Shown one piece after another: positions 1 through 8,151 of a DNA stretch of 64,000 bases (within the stretch, counting starts at the first letter, position 1; the number at the start of each line of letters is the position of its first letter). The DNA comes from Maribacter_C sp047345145. Lineage in GTDB: Bacteria; Bacteroidota; Bacteroidia; Flavobacteriales; Flavobacteriaceae. Made by a program: the position numbers and the translations under genes. The notes under the pieces were generated by a model, which saw nothing but the letters and a program-made list of their open reading frames with translations, did no database searches and was not told where the DNA came from. The stretch covers positions 310,001 through 374,000 of the forward strand of contig NZ_JBLFER010000002.1 of NCBI RefSeq assembly GCF_047345145.1, in the 5' to 3' direction.

Positions 1-44
1 GCATTTCTATCCAATTATTTTTGGGAGGGCAAATTTACGGAAAT

Positions 45-1268
45 TTAAAACTTCACCCCAACTTCTATTTGCTCTCCCTCGCGATCTACAATAACTTTAG
101 TCGAATTTCCTTCTTCAAAAGTGGAAAGTGCTCGCATATAACTCATCATATCTACTACAGCACTATCACCCAATTGAATAACGACATCACCTTTTTTAAG
201 CCCCGCAAGGGCTGCAGGACGATCTTCGGTTACACCATCAATACGCATTCCTTTTCCATCGAAAAGATAATCAGGCATGACACCTAAGGCTACTTTAAAC
301 CGAGGTACCTCTTCACTTTCGTTTTTGGTAGTCCTAAAGGCTAATTTTTTACTGTCGTCAAGTTCTGATATAATATTTAATATGTAATCCCCTATTATTT
401 GCATTCCTTCATAATTCAGTTTTTCAGAATCATCGGAGGGTTTATGATAGTCTTCATGCTGCCCCGTAAAAAAGTGTAGTACAGGAATATCTTGTAAATA
501 GAAAGAAGTGTGATCACTTGGCCCCATACCCGATTCACTCAGCACCAATTTGAATCCTGGATTGTTAGCATTCAACACTTGATTCCAAATGGGAGCCGTG
601 CCAGTGCCACTAATTGAAAGTGTTTTGTCTTCACGAAGCCTTCCCACCATATCCATATTGATCATATAATTTGCTTCTTTCAAATCAATTGTGGGGTTCT
701 TCGAGAAGTAATTGCTGCCTAATAATCCCATTTCTTCCCCAGAAAAAGCAATGAAAATATAGTTGCTTCCTGAAATTGAATCCTTCAATCTCTGTGCCAT
801 TTGAAGCATAACGCTTACCCCGCTTGCATTATCGTCAGCCCCATTGTGAATAGCTTCTCCATCAGCGTATAACGAGCCTGCCCCACCCATTCCCAGGTGA
901 TCGTAATGAGCTCCGATGATTACCGTTTTCTTGGCATTGTTGTCAATATAGCCAATCACATTTGTTCCAGTAATCGTGCTATCTCCTGCAACAAATTGTA
1001 CTTCTGAATGTGGATCTGCTTTGGGCTTGAAAGTAAAGGTTTGGTAATAGGTTTCTTCATTTCCCTTCGGTAGTAATCCCAAGCCTTGCATTCGTTTTTG
1101 AATATATTCTGCGGCAATAAGTTCTTCGGATGTTCCTGTTTCTCGACCTGCTAAACTATCACTTGCTAAAAAAGCAACATCATCTTCAAGAGAGATTGGT
1201 TTAGGTTTTTCTGTTTTACAAGATATTATTACCAACAAAAACAGGGATAGAAAAATATTTTTCATCAT
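45..1268 (-). CDS. Secreted M28-family zinc aminopeptidase with C-terminal PDZ domain (lipoprotein)
   Basis: This 407-residue protein is a predicted lipoprotein metallopeptidase that would trim peptides in the periplasm or at the outer membrane. A signal peptide ends in an SPII lipobox with Cys17. The M28 domain spans about residues 28-300. Visible candidate zinc ligands are His121 and Asp123 in GAHYDHLG, Asp145 in HNGADDNASG, Glu178/Glu179 in SGEE, Asp206 in MDMVG, and His275 in HEDYHKPSD. The last 85 residues form a PDZ-like domain (VTEDRPAALAGLKKGDVV), a fusion common in Bacteroidota M28 enzymes. It is transcribed away from the TolB-like gene, whose preferred start is only 35 bp distant. 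The family call is firm; the substrate is unknown. Confidence 0.93.
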   Translation of the reverse strand: MMKNIFLSLFLLVIISCKTEKPKPISLEDDVAFLASDSLAGRETGTSEELIAAEYIQKRMQGLGLLPKGNEETYYQTFTFKPKADPHSEVQFVAGDSTITGTNVIGYIDNNAKKTVIIGAHYDHLGMGGAGSLYADGEAIHNGADDNASGVSVMLQMAQRLKDSISGSNYIFIAFSGEEMGLLGSNYFSKNPTIDLKEANYMINMDMVGRLREDKTLSISGTGTAPIWNQVLNANNPGFKLVLSESGMGPSDHTSFYLQDIPVLHFFTGQHEDYHKPSDDSEKLNYEGMQIIGDYILNIISELDDSKKLAFRTTKNESEEVPRFKVALGVMPDYLFDGKGMRIDGVTEDRPAALAGLKKGDVVIQLGDSAVVDMMSYMRALSTFEEGNSTKVIVDREGEQIEVGVKF

Positions 1269-1277
1269 TTTTGAATA

Positions 1278-1285
1278 TAGCTTTG
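1278..1285 (+). promoter_or_regulatory. Candidate Bacteroidota -7 promoter box for the TolB-like gene
   Basis: TAGCTTTG matches the Bacteroidota -7 consensus TAnnTTTG exactly. It lies 18 bp before the ATG at 1304, which favours that start over the upstream TTG at 1271. No good -33 TTG was found at the usual distance, so this is a motif match only. Confidence 0.35.
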
Positions 1286-1303
1286 TGTAAAATTAAGCAT
1301 CCT

Positions 1304-2410
1304 ATGAAGAAAATTTTGATGATACTGGCGATAATCGCCTTTGTGAGTTGTAAGTCCGATCTGAAAAAAACAGAACCTTCCGCTGAAAAAGAAACTTCTT
1401 TAATGGCTGGAAGCGACACACTCATTTATCCAGAAGAAAAATATTTTAAATCTATTCGACAAATTACTTTCGGGGGCGACAATGCAGAAGCGTATTGGAG
1501 CTGGGATGACAAACAGCTAATTTTTCAATCGAACAACGAAGCTTGGGGAATGGAGTGTGACCAAATGTTTTTAATGAATATCGAAGAAAATTTTAAAGAC
1601 TCAAAGCCATCCATGATTAGCACTGGATTTGGGCGAACCACTTGCGCTTATTTTCTGCCCGATAACAAACATTATGTTTACGGTTCTACGCATTTGGTTG
1701 ATAAGGAATGTCCTGAAGTTCCATTACGCAAAAATGGAAACTACGTCTGGCCAGTCTATGATTCCTTCGATATTTTTGTGGCAGATTTAGAAGGCAATAT
1801 CACGGCTCAGTTAACAAATGAAAAAGGATATGATGCTGAGGCAACCGTTTCTCCCAAAGGTGATAAAATCGTTTTTACTTCGGATAGAAGTGGTGATTTA
1901 GAGTTGTACACCATGAATTTGGATGGTTCTGATGTCCAGCAAATCACGGATGAATTGGGCTATGACGGAGGTGCATTTTTCTCACCTGATGGCACAAAAT
2001 TAATTTTTAGAGCCTCACGCCCCAAAACCCCCGAAGCTATCAAAAAATACAAAGATTTATTGGCGGAGGGACTTGTGGAACCCACCGAAATGGAGCTTTT
2101 CATTTGCAATGCTGACGGAACCGATATGAAACAATTGACCTTTTTAGGAAATGCGAATTGGAGTCCGTTTTTTCATCCTTCAGGGAAGAAAATACTATTT
2201 TCAAGCAATTTCGAAGCTGAAAAAGGTTTTCCGTTCAACCTATATTTCATTGATATTGATGGAAAAAATTTAGAACGTGTAACACACGGAGAAACCTTTG
2301 ATGCTTTTCCTGTTTTTTCGAATGACGGTAAGTACCTAGCCTTTTCCAGCAACAGAAATAATGGCGGTACCCGTGATACCAATTTGTTTATCGCTGAATG
2401 GCAGGAATAA
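1304..2410 (+). CDS. TolB-like WD40/PD40 beta-propeller lipoprotein
   Basis: A predicted lipoprotein of 368 residues from the ATG at 1304. An upstream in-frame TTG at 1271 would add 11 residues that precede, and spoil, a clean signal peptide (MKKILMILAIIAFVSC). The body contains repeated propeller blades of the PD40 type, for example VSPKGDKIVFTSDRSGDLEL, FSPDGTKLIFRAS, FHPSGKKILFSSN and FSNDGKYLAFSSN. Each carries the S-DG/KG-K-I-F pattern of TolB and of S9 peptidase propellers. No peptidase catalytic domain follows the propeller, so a binding or scaffold role in the periplasm is more likely than hydrolysis. Divergent to the M28 peptidase. The ligand is unknown. Confidence 0.88.
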   Translation: MKKILMILAIIAFVSCKSDLKKTEPSAEKETSLMAGSDTLIYPEEKYFKSIRQITFGGDNAEAYWSWDDKQLIFQSNNEAWGMECDQMFLMNIEENFKDSKPSMISTGFGRTTCAYFLPDNKHYVYGSTHLVDKECPEVPLRKNGNYVWPVYDSFDIFVADLEGNITAQLTNEKGYDAEATVSPKGDKIVFTSDRSGDLELYTMNLDGSDVQQITDELGYDGGAFFSPDGTKLIFRASRPKTPEAIKKYKDLLAEGLVEPTEMELFICNADGTDMKQLTFLGNANWSPFFHPSGKKILFSSNFEAEKGFPFNLYFIDIDGKNLERVTHGETFDAFPVFSNDGKYLAFSSNRNNGGTRDTNLFIAEWQE

Positions 2411-2426
2411 AATAATTCAAATTCAA

Positions 2427-2750
2427 TTGAGACCCCAAATCCATAAAACCGTTTTACTTCTCTGCTTCGTATTCTTCTCTGCAAAAGCTTTTGCAACGGT
2501 TGAATGGTTAGCGGTAAATCATATTACCAAAGAACTCTATTGGGCTGAAACAGACCATCCAGAAGGTTTTATTGGTTGGGAGGTCATTCCCGAGGGAAAA
2601 TATCAAGATGCTCTAGAGCTATATACTGCAAAAGGATATACCCAAACAACATATCCTTTCAAACTAGAAACTTTATTAGCGATTGTAGTTCTGGTTTTTC
2701 TAATCTCTCTTTACCTACGATTTAAAAAGAAAAAAAGAGCGAATGCTTGA
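2427..2750 (+). CDS. Small secreted or membrane-anchored protein, first gene of the Lgt-like/radical SAM operon
   Basis: The reading frame is open from 2361, but a start there would overlap the preceding gene by 50 bp. A TTG at 2427 gives a 107-residue product that begins with a good signal sequence (about RPQIHKTVLLLCFVFFSAKAFA). A short soluble part follows (VEWLAVNHITKELYWAETDH), and near the C-terminus there is one transmembrane helix followed by a basic KKKKR tail. The 3' end overlaps the Lgt-like gene by 8 bp, so the two are probably translationally coupled. No family is recognised. The start is inferred. Confidence 0.6.
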   Translation: MRPQIHKTVLLLCFVFFSAKAFATVEWLAVNHITKELYWAETDHPEGFIGWEVIPEGKYQDALELYTAKGYTQTTYPFKLETLLAIVVLVFLISLYLRFKKKKRANA

Positions 2751-3516
2751 TACTAGCTTTCTTCCCTATGAGCCTATTGTATTTGGTGTGAAAGTCAATA
2801 TGCATTTGGTGCTTGAGTATCTTGCTTTCTTTGTTGCCTTTAGGTATTATCTTCTTCTTCGCAAGAAAAGTTCAGATTCCATTTCATCAAACAATCGCCT
2901 TTCTATTATTATTGGAGCTATTTTCGGAGCCTTGTTCCTTTCTCGTTTGATTGCTTTTTTCGAGAATCCGGTGCTGCATTACGAGCAAGGGTGGCTGTCT
3001 ATTTTGAATAATAAAACCATTATGGGTGGTTTGTTCGGGGGATTACTCGGAGTAGAGCTTGCCAAAAAAATCATTGGTGAAAAACAATCTTCAGGCGACT
3101 TGTTTACGCTACCTATTATCTTCGGAATTATCATTGGTCGCATCGGGTGTTTTTTAGCCGGAATCAAAGAATTCACCTATGGAGTCGAAACTAATTCCTT
3201 TCTAGGAATGGATTTAGGAGACGGACTTCAGAGACATCCTATTGCACTATATGAAATTGTATTTCTCATCTTTCTTTTCTTCCTTGTAAAACGTCTTCAA
3301 AAAAACCCCAACCGATTTGAAAACGGGATGATTTTCAAAATTTTTATGATATCCTATTTCGGTTTTCGATTTCTAATTGAGTTTATGAAACCGAACACCT
3401 TTTTTATTGTGGGTCTGAGCAGCATCCAACTATTATGCTTAATTTGTTGGTTGTACTACTATAAAACCCTCCGAAAAGGAATTCTATATGCCGGAAATAA
3501 ATTACACTTATTATGA
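2743..3516 (+). CDS. Divergent Lgt-like membrane protein (prolipoprotein diacylglyceryl transferase family)
   Basis: A 257-residue polytopic membrane protein with about seven helices and the layout of Lgt, the enzyme that moves diacylglycerol from phosphatidylglycerol to prolipoproteins. Retained family motifs are GRIG (residues 132-135), RHPIALYE (164-171) and FGFRFLIEFMK (207-216). Two positions that matter in E. coli Lgt appear changed: the Asn of GRIGNF is Cys136 here, and the His in the conserved H-G-G segment is Met94 (KTIMGG). It overlaps the preceding gene by 8 bp and the radical SAM gene by 29 bp. I infer a paralogue acting on a lipid or lipid-linked substrate, not the housekeeping Lgt. 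The family fold is fairly sure and the reaction is not. Confidence 0.78.
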   Translation: MLDTSFLPYEPIVFGVKVNMHLVLEYLAFFVAFRYYLLLRKKSSDSISSNNRLSIIIGAIFGALFLSRLIAFFENPVLHYEQGWLSILNNKTIMGGLFGGLLGVELAKKIIGEKQSSGDLFTLPIIFGIIIGRIGCFLAGIKEFTYGVETNSFLGMDLGDGLQRHPIALYEIVFLIFLFFLVKRLQKNPNRFENGMIFKIFMISYFGFRFLIEFMKPNTFFIVGLSSIQLLCLICWLYYYKTLRKGILYAGNKLHLL

Positions 3517-4882
3517 TTTTACTTTAAGCCTTTGTCCCGATTGTTTGCGTCGTGTGGACGCGAAAATCGTTTTTGAAAACGATAAAGTGTACATGCTAAA
3601 AAATTGCAAAGAACATGGCAGGTCAAAAGTGCTAATCGCAGATGACATTGAGTATTACAAAAACATTCGCAACTACAATAAAGCCTCTGAATATCCGAAG
3701 ACATTCAATACAAAAACTGATTATGGCTGCCCTTACGATTGTGGATTGTGTCCTGACCATGAGCAACACTCTTGTTTGACAGTAGTAGAGGTCACCGACC
3801 GCTGTAATTTGACTTGCCCGACTTGTTATGCAGGTTCTTCCCCAACATATGGAAGACATCGTACCCTCGAAGAAATCAAAAAGATGTTGGATGTTATTGT
3901 TAAAAACGAAGGTGAGCCCGATGTAGTGCAGATTAGTGGTGGCGAACCCACGATTCATCCACAATTTTTTGAGATTATGGATTATGCCAAATCATTACCC
4001 ATTCGGCATTTGATGGTCAATACCAACGGAATCAAAATCGCCAAAGATTTTGCTTTTACAGAACGGTTAGCAACCTACGCTCCGGACTTTGAAATTTACC
4101 TACAGTTCGACTCTTTAGACAACAGCGTTTTACAAACCCTTCGTGGGGCAGATTTAGCCGATACGCGCTTGAAAGCTATAGAAAACCTCAACAAACTCAA
4201 TCTTTCTACTACTTTGGTAGTAACCCTTCAAAAAGGATTGAACGACCACGAAATGGGAGATACTATTGACTTTGCCCTCAAACAAAAATGCATTCGCGGT
4301 GTGACTTTTCAGCCCACTCAAATTGCGGGCCGTCTAGAAAATTTCGAAGTCAATGAAAATCGAATTACGCTAACGGAAGTCCGAAGAAATATCTTGGAAC
4401 AATCCCCTATTTTTGAAGCAGATGATTTGATTCCGGTGCCTTGTAACCCTGATGCATTGGTGATGGCATATGCCTTGAAATTGGGAGATGAGGTGAGTCC
4501 GTTAACGCGGTATATTAATCCTGATGATTTATTGAACGAAGGAAAAAATACTATTATATACGAGCAAGACGAGCAATTACATGGAAAGATGATTGAGCTT
4601 TTTAGTACGGGAAATTCCGTAGAAAAAGCCTCCGAGAATTTAAAATCTATTATGTGTTGTTTACCAGAAATCGATGCGCCAGAATTAGGCTATGATAATC
4701 TGTTTCGAATTATCATCATGCAATTTATAGATGCACATAATTTTGATGTTCGGGCTATCAAAAAATCATGTGTGCATATTGTGAATAAGGATTATAAAAT
4801 CATTCCCTTTGAAACCATGAATCTGTTTTATAGAGATGATAAAATTGAACGCCTAAGAGAATTACAAGAAGAAGCACTTTAG
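3488..4882 (+). CDS. Radical SAM enzyme resembling archaeal tetraether synthase (Tes/MJ0619-like)
   Basis: A 464-residue radical SAM protein. The SAM-binding cluster motif CNLTCPTC uses Cys106, Cys110 and Cys113, and the GGEP motif follows at 151-154. Before the core lie a CPDC pair (Cys16, Cys19), a CKEHG segment (Cys40) and a further cysteine group CPYDCGLC plus Cys96 (Cys81, 85, 88, 96). A CC pair and a late Cys sit in the C-terminal part. This order of a rubredoxin-like N-terminal site and several extra cysteine sets is that of the Tes/MJ0619 family, whose characterised archaeal member joins unactivated lipid tails. Coupling to an Lgt-like membrane gene (29-bp overlap) supports a lipid substrate. 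The radical SAM assignment is firm; the Tes link is a motif-based inference. Confidence 0.85.
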   Translation: MPEINYTYYDFTLSLCPDCLRRVDAKIVFENDKVYMLKNCKEHGRSKVLIADDIEYYKNIRNYNKASEYPKTFNTKTDYGCPYDCGLCPDHEQHSCLTVVEVTDRCNLTCPTCYAGSSPTYGRHRTLEEIKKMLDVIVKNEGEPDVVQISGGEPTIHPQFFEIMDYAKSLPIRHLMVNTNGIKIAKDFAFTERLATYAPDFEIYLQFDSLDNSVLQTLRGADLADTRLKAIENLNKLNLSTTLVVTLQKGLNDHEMGDTIDFALKQKCIRGVTFQPTQIAGRLENFEVNENRITLTEVRRNILEQSPIFEADDLIPVPCNPDALVMAYALKLGDEVSPLTRYINPDDLLNEGKNTIIYEQDEQLHGKMIELFSTGNSVEKASENLKSIMCCLPEIDAPELGYDNLFRIIIMQFIDAHNFDVRAIKKSCVHIVNKDYKIIPFETMNLFYRDDKIERLRELQEEAL

Positions 4883-4884
4883 AT

Positions 4885-5082
4885 ATGGAATCAGCATTTG
4901 TAACGATACTACTTTTAATGTTTGGGCCTGCTCTTCTCTTTTTGATAATCGCTATTATCATGCTTGGCAGAAAGGAGAATAAGAAAGCAAAGCTTTTCTT
5001 TATCTTGACAGGAGTTTATCTTTTGATAAGCATAGGCACATGTGGTATAATGTTGTCGAACTTTTCTTTAGATACGAAATAA
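4885..5082 (+). CDS. Small two-helix membrane protein, paralogue 1 of 3
   Basis: A 65-residue protein starting 2 bp after the radical SAM stop. Two hydrophobic helices (about residues 5-27 and 37-57) flank a short basic loop (GRKENKKAK). It shares the pattern FGPALLFLII...KKAK.FFIL.GVYLL..IG.CG with the next two genes, so the three are tandem duplicates. No known family is recognised. The position suggests a membrane partner or stabiliser of the upstream enzymes, which is inference. Confidence 0.75.
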   Translation: MESAFVTILLLMFGPALLFLIIAIIMLGRKENKKAKLFFILTGVYLLISIGTCGIMLSNFSLDTK

Positions 5083-5090
5083 CAAAACGA

Positions 5091-5300
5091 ATGATTAATT
5101 TAATTCCTTTAGAAGTTGGTAATTTAGACGGTATTGTCGTTTTGATTGTTCTGGTTATGTTTGGTCCAGCACTGTTATTTCTGATTATTGGAATAGTCTT
5201 AAGCGCCAAACAAAAAAAGAAAGCTGCAAAAGTGTTTTTTATACTTGCAGGTGTTTATTTGTTGGTAAGTATAGGCATCTGTGGAGGGCTGATGACGTAA
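5091..5300 (+). CDS. Small two-helix membrane protein, paralogue 2 of 3
   Basis: A 69-residue protein from the ATG at 5091. The frame is open upstream to 5040, but that would overlap the previous gene. It has the same architecture as paralogue 1: an N-terminal helix containing VMFGPALLFLIIGIVL, a KQKKKAAK loop and a second helix FFILAGVYLLVSIGICG. It lies 8 bp after paralogue 1 and 15 or 48 bp before paralogue 3. It is the closest of the trio to the shared consensus. Confidence 0.75.
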   Translation: MINLIPLEVGNLDGIVVLIVLVMFGPALLFLIIGIVLSAKQKKKAAKVFFILAGVYLLVSIGICGGLMT

Positions 5301-5315
5301 TAATAATTCGGTGGA

Positions 5316-5537
5316 ATGAAGTTCTTTTTATTAAATCAAGGAAATGATATGGGCTATTTATATCTCGCCTTGTTCGTAATTTTTTTGATGCTTTCGCCTG
5401 CTATAATCCTTTCGGCAATAGGGTTTATTTTACGCAAGAAAAAGCCTAAAACAGCCAAAAAACTTTTTATCATTGCTGGTGTTTATTTATTGGTTGGACT
5501 CGGAATTTGTGGTGTTTCGACACTGGCTCCTTGGTGA
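5316..5537 (+). CDS. Small two-helix membrane protein, paralogue 3 of 3
   Basis: A 73-residue product from 5316, or 62 residues from the internal ATG at 5349 (MGYLYLALF), which lines up better with its paralogues. Shared features are LSPAIILSAIGFIL, a basic RKKKPKTAKK loop and LFIIAGVYLLVGLGICG. It ends 13 bp before the convergent beta-barrel receptor gene and closes the operon that began near 2427. Confidence 0.7.
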   Translation: MKFFLLNQGNDMGYLYLALFVIFLMLSPAIILSAIGFILRKKKPKTAKKLFIIAGVYLLVGLGICGVSTLAPW

Positions 5538-5550
5538 TACGGTGCACAAA

Positions 5551-7956
5551 TTAGATTCTTCTTCTTTCTTCTACTCGTTTTGACTTTTTATTTCCTTTTA
5601 TCCTTACGTTTCCAAATTTGGAACGAAAGCCAAATGTTAGCAAACGGTTTTCTGGACGATATAAAGAGGAGTTGTTTTGGTTTAGAAACTGGCGAGAGGT
5701 AAATTTATTTCCCTGATTGAATATGTCTTCTATACCAAGTGAAATGCTGGCATTTTTGTTCCAAATAGTCTTACGAAAACGGAGGTTCAAAAAGTTATAA
5801 GAATCTCTTTTAGCATTTCCGAAAATTCTAGGAGCAAAATACGCAAAATTCAAGTCGGCTACTAAACTTCGATCCTGTAAAAAAGTAAAACTATTATTCA
5901 AACGAATGAACCCACTCCATAAACCGTTGGTTATAATTTGCCCCGTATCTAAGTCTGTAAAACGGTCTTTACTGTTGTAGGCGGACAAAAACAGATAAAA
6001 ATCCCAAGCCTTCGAAATATCCTTATTTATAGTAGCATCCAATCCATACCCTTCTCTCAATTCCAAATTTGAAAATACATAACGCAGCAAATTATTCTCG
6101 TTATCTTGAAAGGCCAACTGCTGATTCAGATTTCTCCACTTTAAATAAAAGAACGTAATTGAATAATCACGATCAAATGTGTATTCTGCCGAAAGCCAAT
6201 TGCGCGTTCCTGGCAATAGATCGGGGTTGCCTTCTGTTACAGAATTGTTGCTTATAAATTGCTGAAATGGGTTGATTCTATTATAACGGGGGCGTTCTAT
6301 TCTTCGAAAATAAGACAATCCGAATTGGTGTTTCTTACTAGGGGCATATTGAACTGAAGCCGAAGGGAAAAATTCTAAATATGAGTTTTCTTTTGGCCCG
6401 CTTTCTGTATCCAATTCGCCTTTGGTTTCAGTGAACTCCGCTCGAAGTCCTGTTTTAAGACCCCATAAATCCCATTTGCCATTAAAACTGGCATACCCTG
6501 CATAAATGGATTCATCATAGGTAAAAACTCCATCTTCCGTTGGGTTTATTCCTGGCTGATTTCTATCAAACCCTTCTTGGGAAATGGTGCTCTCAGAGTT
6601 GATCCCTGCATATCGTATCCCAGCTTCCAGGCGTGTCGATTCTCCCAAAGGAGTGATATAATCCGTTTCAATATTATATAAATTGATTTTTTGATCCGAT
6701 TGGGTGGTAAAATCGTTATCTCCCATTTGATTTCTGTTGTCATCAAAAAAATCGGTGTTCAAATCTTGCCCTTTTTTTGAATCATAATAGGTGAAATGAC
6801 TTCCAAAAGAAATTTCAGCTCCTTTCTTTTTTAGCTTGTGTAACCAATCGGCATAAAAAGATGTATTTATTTGTTCCTGGTCAGAGGCATTGATTGTATT
6901 AAAACTTGAAAGTAAGTTCGCAAGCATATCGTCAATTAACGTTTCACTGAAAGAAAATTGATTCACATTGGGGTTAAAAACATTGATCGTTGAAACGCTC
7001 AATGAGTTTTTCTGGTTAATATCATAATCAAAAAACGCACTTAAGTTGTGTCTTTTTCTTCTCGTTGTTAAATCTTGATTCGCAGTCCAAATAGATGTAG
7101 GAATGGTATTCTCTGAAAAACTAGTAATGTCTGTATACCTTGAAATTCTTTTGTCATTGCTAAAACTATAATTTACTGAAAAGCTTGTTTTTTTTTCTTT
7201 AAAAAAATGATCCGTACCAATCGTATTTTTTGCAAAAACACCTTGGGTAAAATTGTTGAAAACTGCACCATTATAGCCTGCCACCAAATTCTTTTTCATT
7301 TTGATATCAATCAACATTCCGCCTTCAGCGCTGTATTTTAAAGGCGGGTTTGTAATTACTTCTATCGCTTCAACATTGCTCGCTGAAGAACCAGATAGCA
7401 AATTGATAATATCAGATTCTGGAATATTTACTTTTTTTCCGTTAATCAAAACTCCGATGTTATTCGATCCTTTTATTGTAAGCACTCCTTGGACTACATT
7501 TACAGTTGGGGTTTGTTGAAGAAGCTCCCAAATGTTCCCATCAGACAGAGCCGTATTTTCAACATTGAAAACCAAACGATCAACTTTACGTTCAAGCCTA
7601 GGTTTTTCATAAGTGACTACAACCTCATCAAGCTCTTGTGATTCTAATATGGTTAATGTTCCAGCATCAAAATCTGAAGAAATACTAATTGGTTTGAGCT
7701 CAGAAAAATTTTCAATGTAGCTAGCTTTCAGCAAGTATTTGCCTTCATAAACACTGTTAAAAAGAAATGCACCCTTGTCGTCTGTAGAAGTTCCATTTAC
7801 GATTGTAGAATCAGTTGTCTTCAATATTAGAACATTAGCGAAAACAATAGGATTTTTATCTTGATCAAGAACGCGCCCGGCAACCTTGTATTCCTGTGAA
7901 AATAAATTGGTTGAAACACAAAATAGTACAAAAAGAAAAATGTGGGAATTTTTCAT
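5551..7956 (-). CDS. Outer-membrane beta-barrel receptor with CarboxypepD_reg-like domain (TonB-dependent-receptor type)
   Basis: An 801-residue outer-membrane protein. A signal peptide (to about residue 20, ending FSQ) precedes a carboxypeptidase-regulatory-like beta-sandwich at about 22-105 (AGRVLDQDKNPIVFANVLIL). A plug-like region follows at about 108-215 (DEVVVTYEKP, GVLINGKKVNIP, AIEVITNPPLKYSAEG). The rest is a long barrel of alternating aromatic strands. No classical C-terminal TonB-receptor signature is needed in this Bacteroidota group (outer-membrane beta-barrel family 3). There is no SusD partner beside it, so it is not a standard SusC/D polysaccharide pair. The substrate is unknown. 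A -7 box at 7974-7981 is a plausible promoter. Confidence 0.9.
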   Translation of the reverse strand: MKNSHIFLFVLFCVSTNLFSQEYKVAGRVLDQDKNPIVFANVLILKTTDSTIVNGTSTDDKGAFLFNSVYEGKYLLKASYIENFSELKPISISSDFDAGTLTILESQELDEVVVTYEKPRLERKVDRLVFNVENTALSDGNIWELLQQTPTVNVVQGVLTIKGSNNIGVLINGKKVNIPESDIINLLSGSSASNVEAIEVITNPPLKYSAEGGMLIDIKMKKNLVAGYNGAVFNNFTQGVFAKNTIGTDHFFKEKKTSFSVNYSFSNDKRISRYTDITSFSENTIPTSIWTANQDLTTRRKRHNLSAFFDYDINQKNSLSVSTINVFNPNVNQFSFSETLIDDMLANLLSSFNTINASDQEQINTSFYADWLHKLKKKGAEISFGSHFTYYDSKKGQDLNTDFFDDNRNQMGDNDFTTQSDQKINLYNIETDYITPLGESTRLEAGIRYAGINSESTISQEGFDRNQPGINPTEDGVFTYDESIYAGYASFNGKWDLWGLKTGLRAEFTETKGELDTESGPKENSYLEFFPSASVQYAPSKKHQFGLSYFRRIERPRYNRINPFQQFISNNSVTEGNPDLLPGTRNWLSAEYTFDRDYSITFFYLKWRNLNQQLAFQDNENNLLRYVFSNLELREGYGLDATINKDISKAWDFYLFLSAYNSKDRFTDLDTGQIITNGLWSGFIRLNNSFTFLQDRSLVADLNFAYFAPRIFGNAKRDSYNFLNLRFRKTIWNKNASISLGIEDIFNQGNKFTSRQFLNQNNSSLYRPENRLLTFGFRSKFGNVRIKGNKKSKRVEERRRI

Positions 7957-7973
7957 TGAAGGGACAATCTAGT

Positions 7974-7981
7974 CAAATGTA
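7974..7981 (-). promoter_or_regulatory. Candidate -7 promoter box for the receptor gene
   Basis: On the minus strand the sequence reads TACATTTG, an exact TAnnTTTG match, 17 bp before the start codon of the 801-residue receptor. No clear -33 element accompanies it. Confidence 0.45.
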
Positions 7982-8096
7982 ACATTTTAATACTGAAATA
8001 TCCTACGAAAATTGTACAGTTTATCGATTTTTTATCGTTTGTAAAACCGTAATGGTTTTGCATTTGATATCCATCAAATTCCTTTTGAATTTACAT

Positions 8097-8104
8097 TATC
8101 TTTG
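8097..8104 (+). promoter_or_regulatory. Candidate -7 promoter box for lepA
   Basis: TATCTTTG fits TAnnTTTG exactly and lies 47 bp before the lepA start, leaving a leader of about 40 nt. No TTG was found at the usual -33 spacing. Confidence 0.5.
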
Positions 8105-8151
8105 CAGCGCTAAACACCCAAGTGTTTTGATATTTCTGAGGAAAAGAATTT

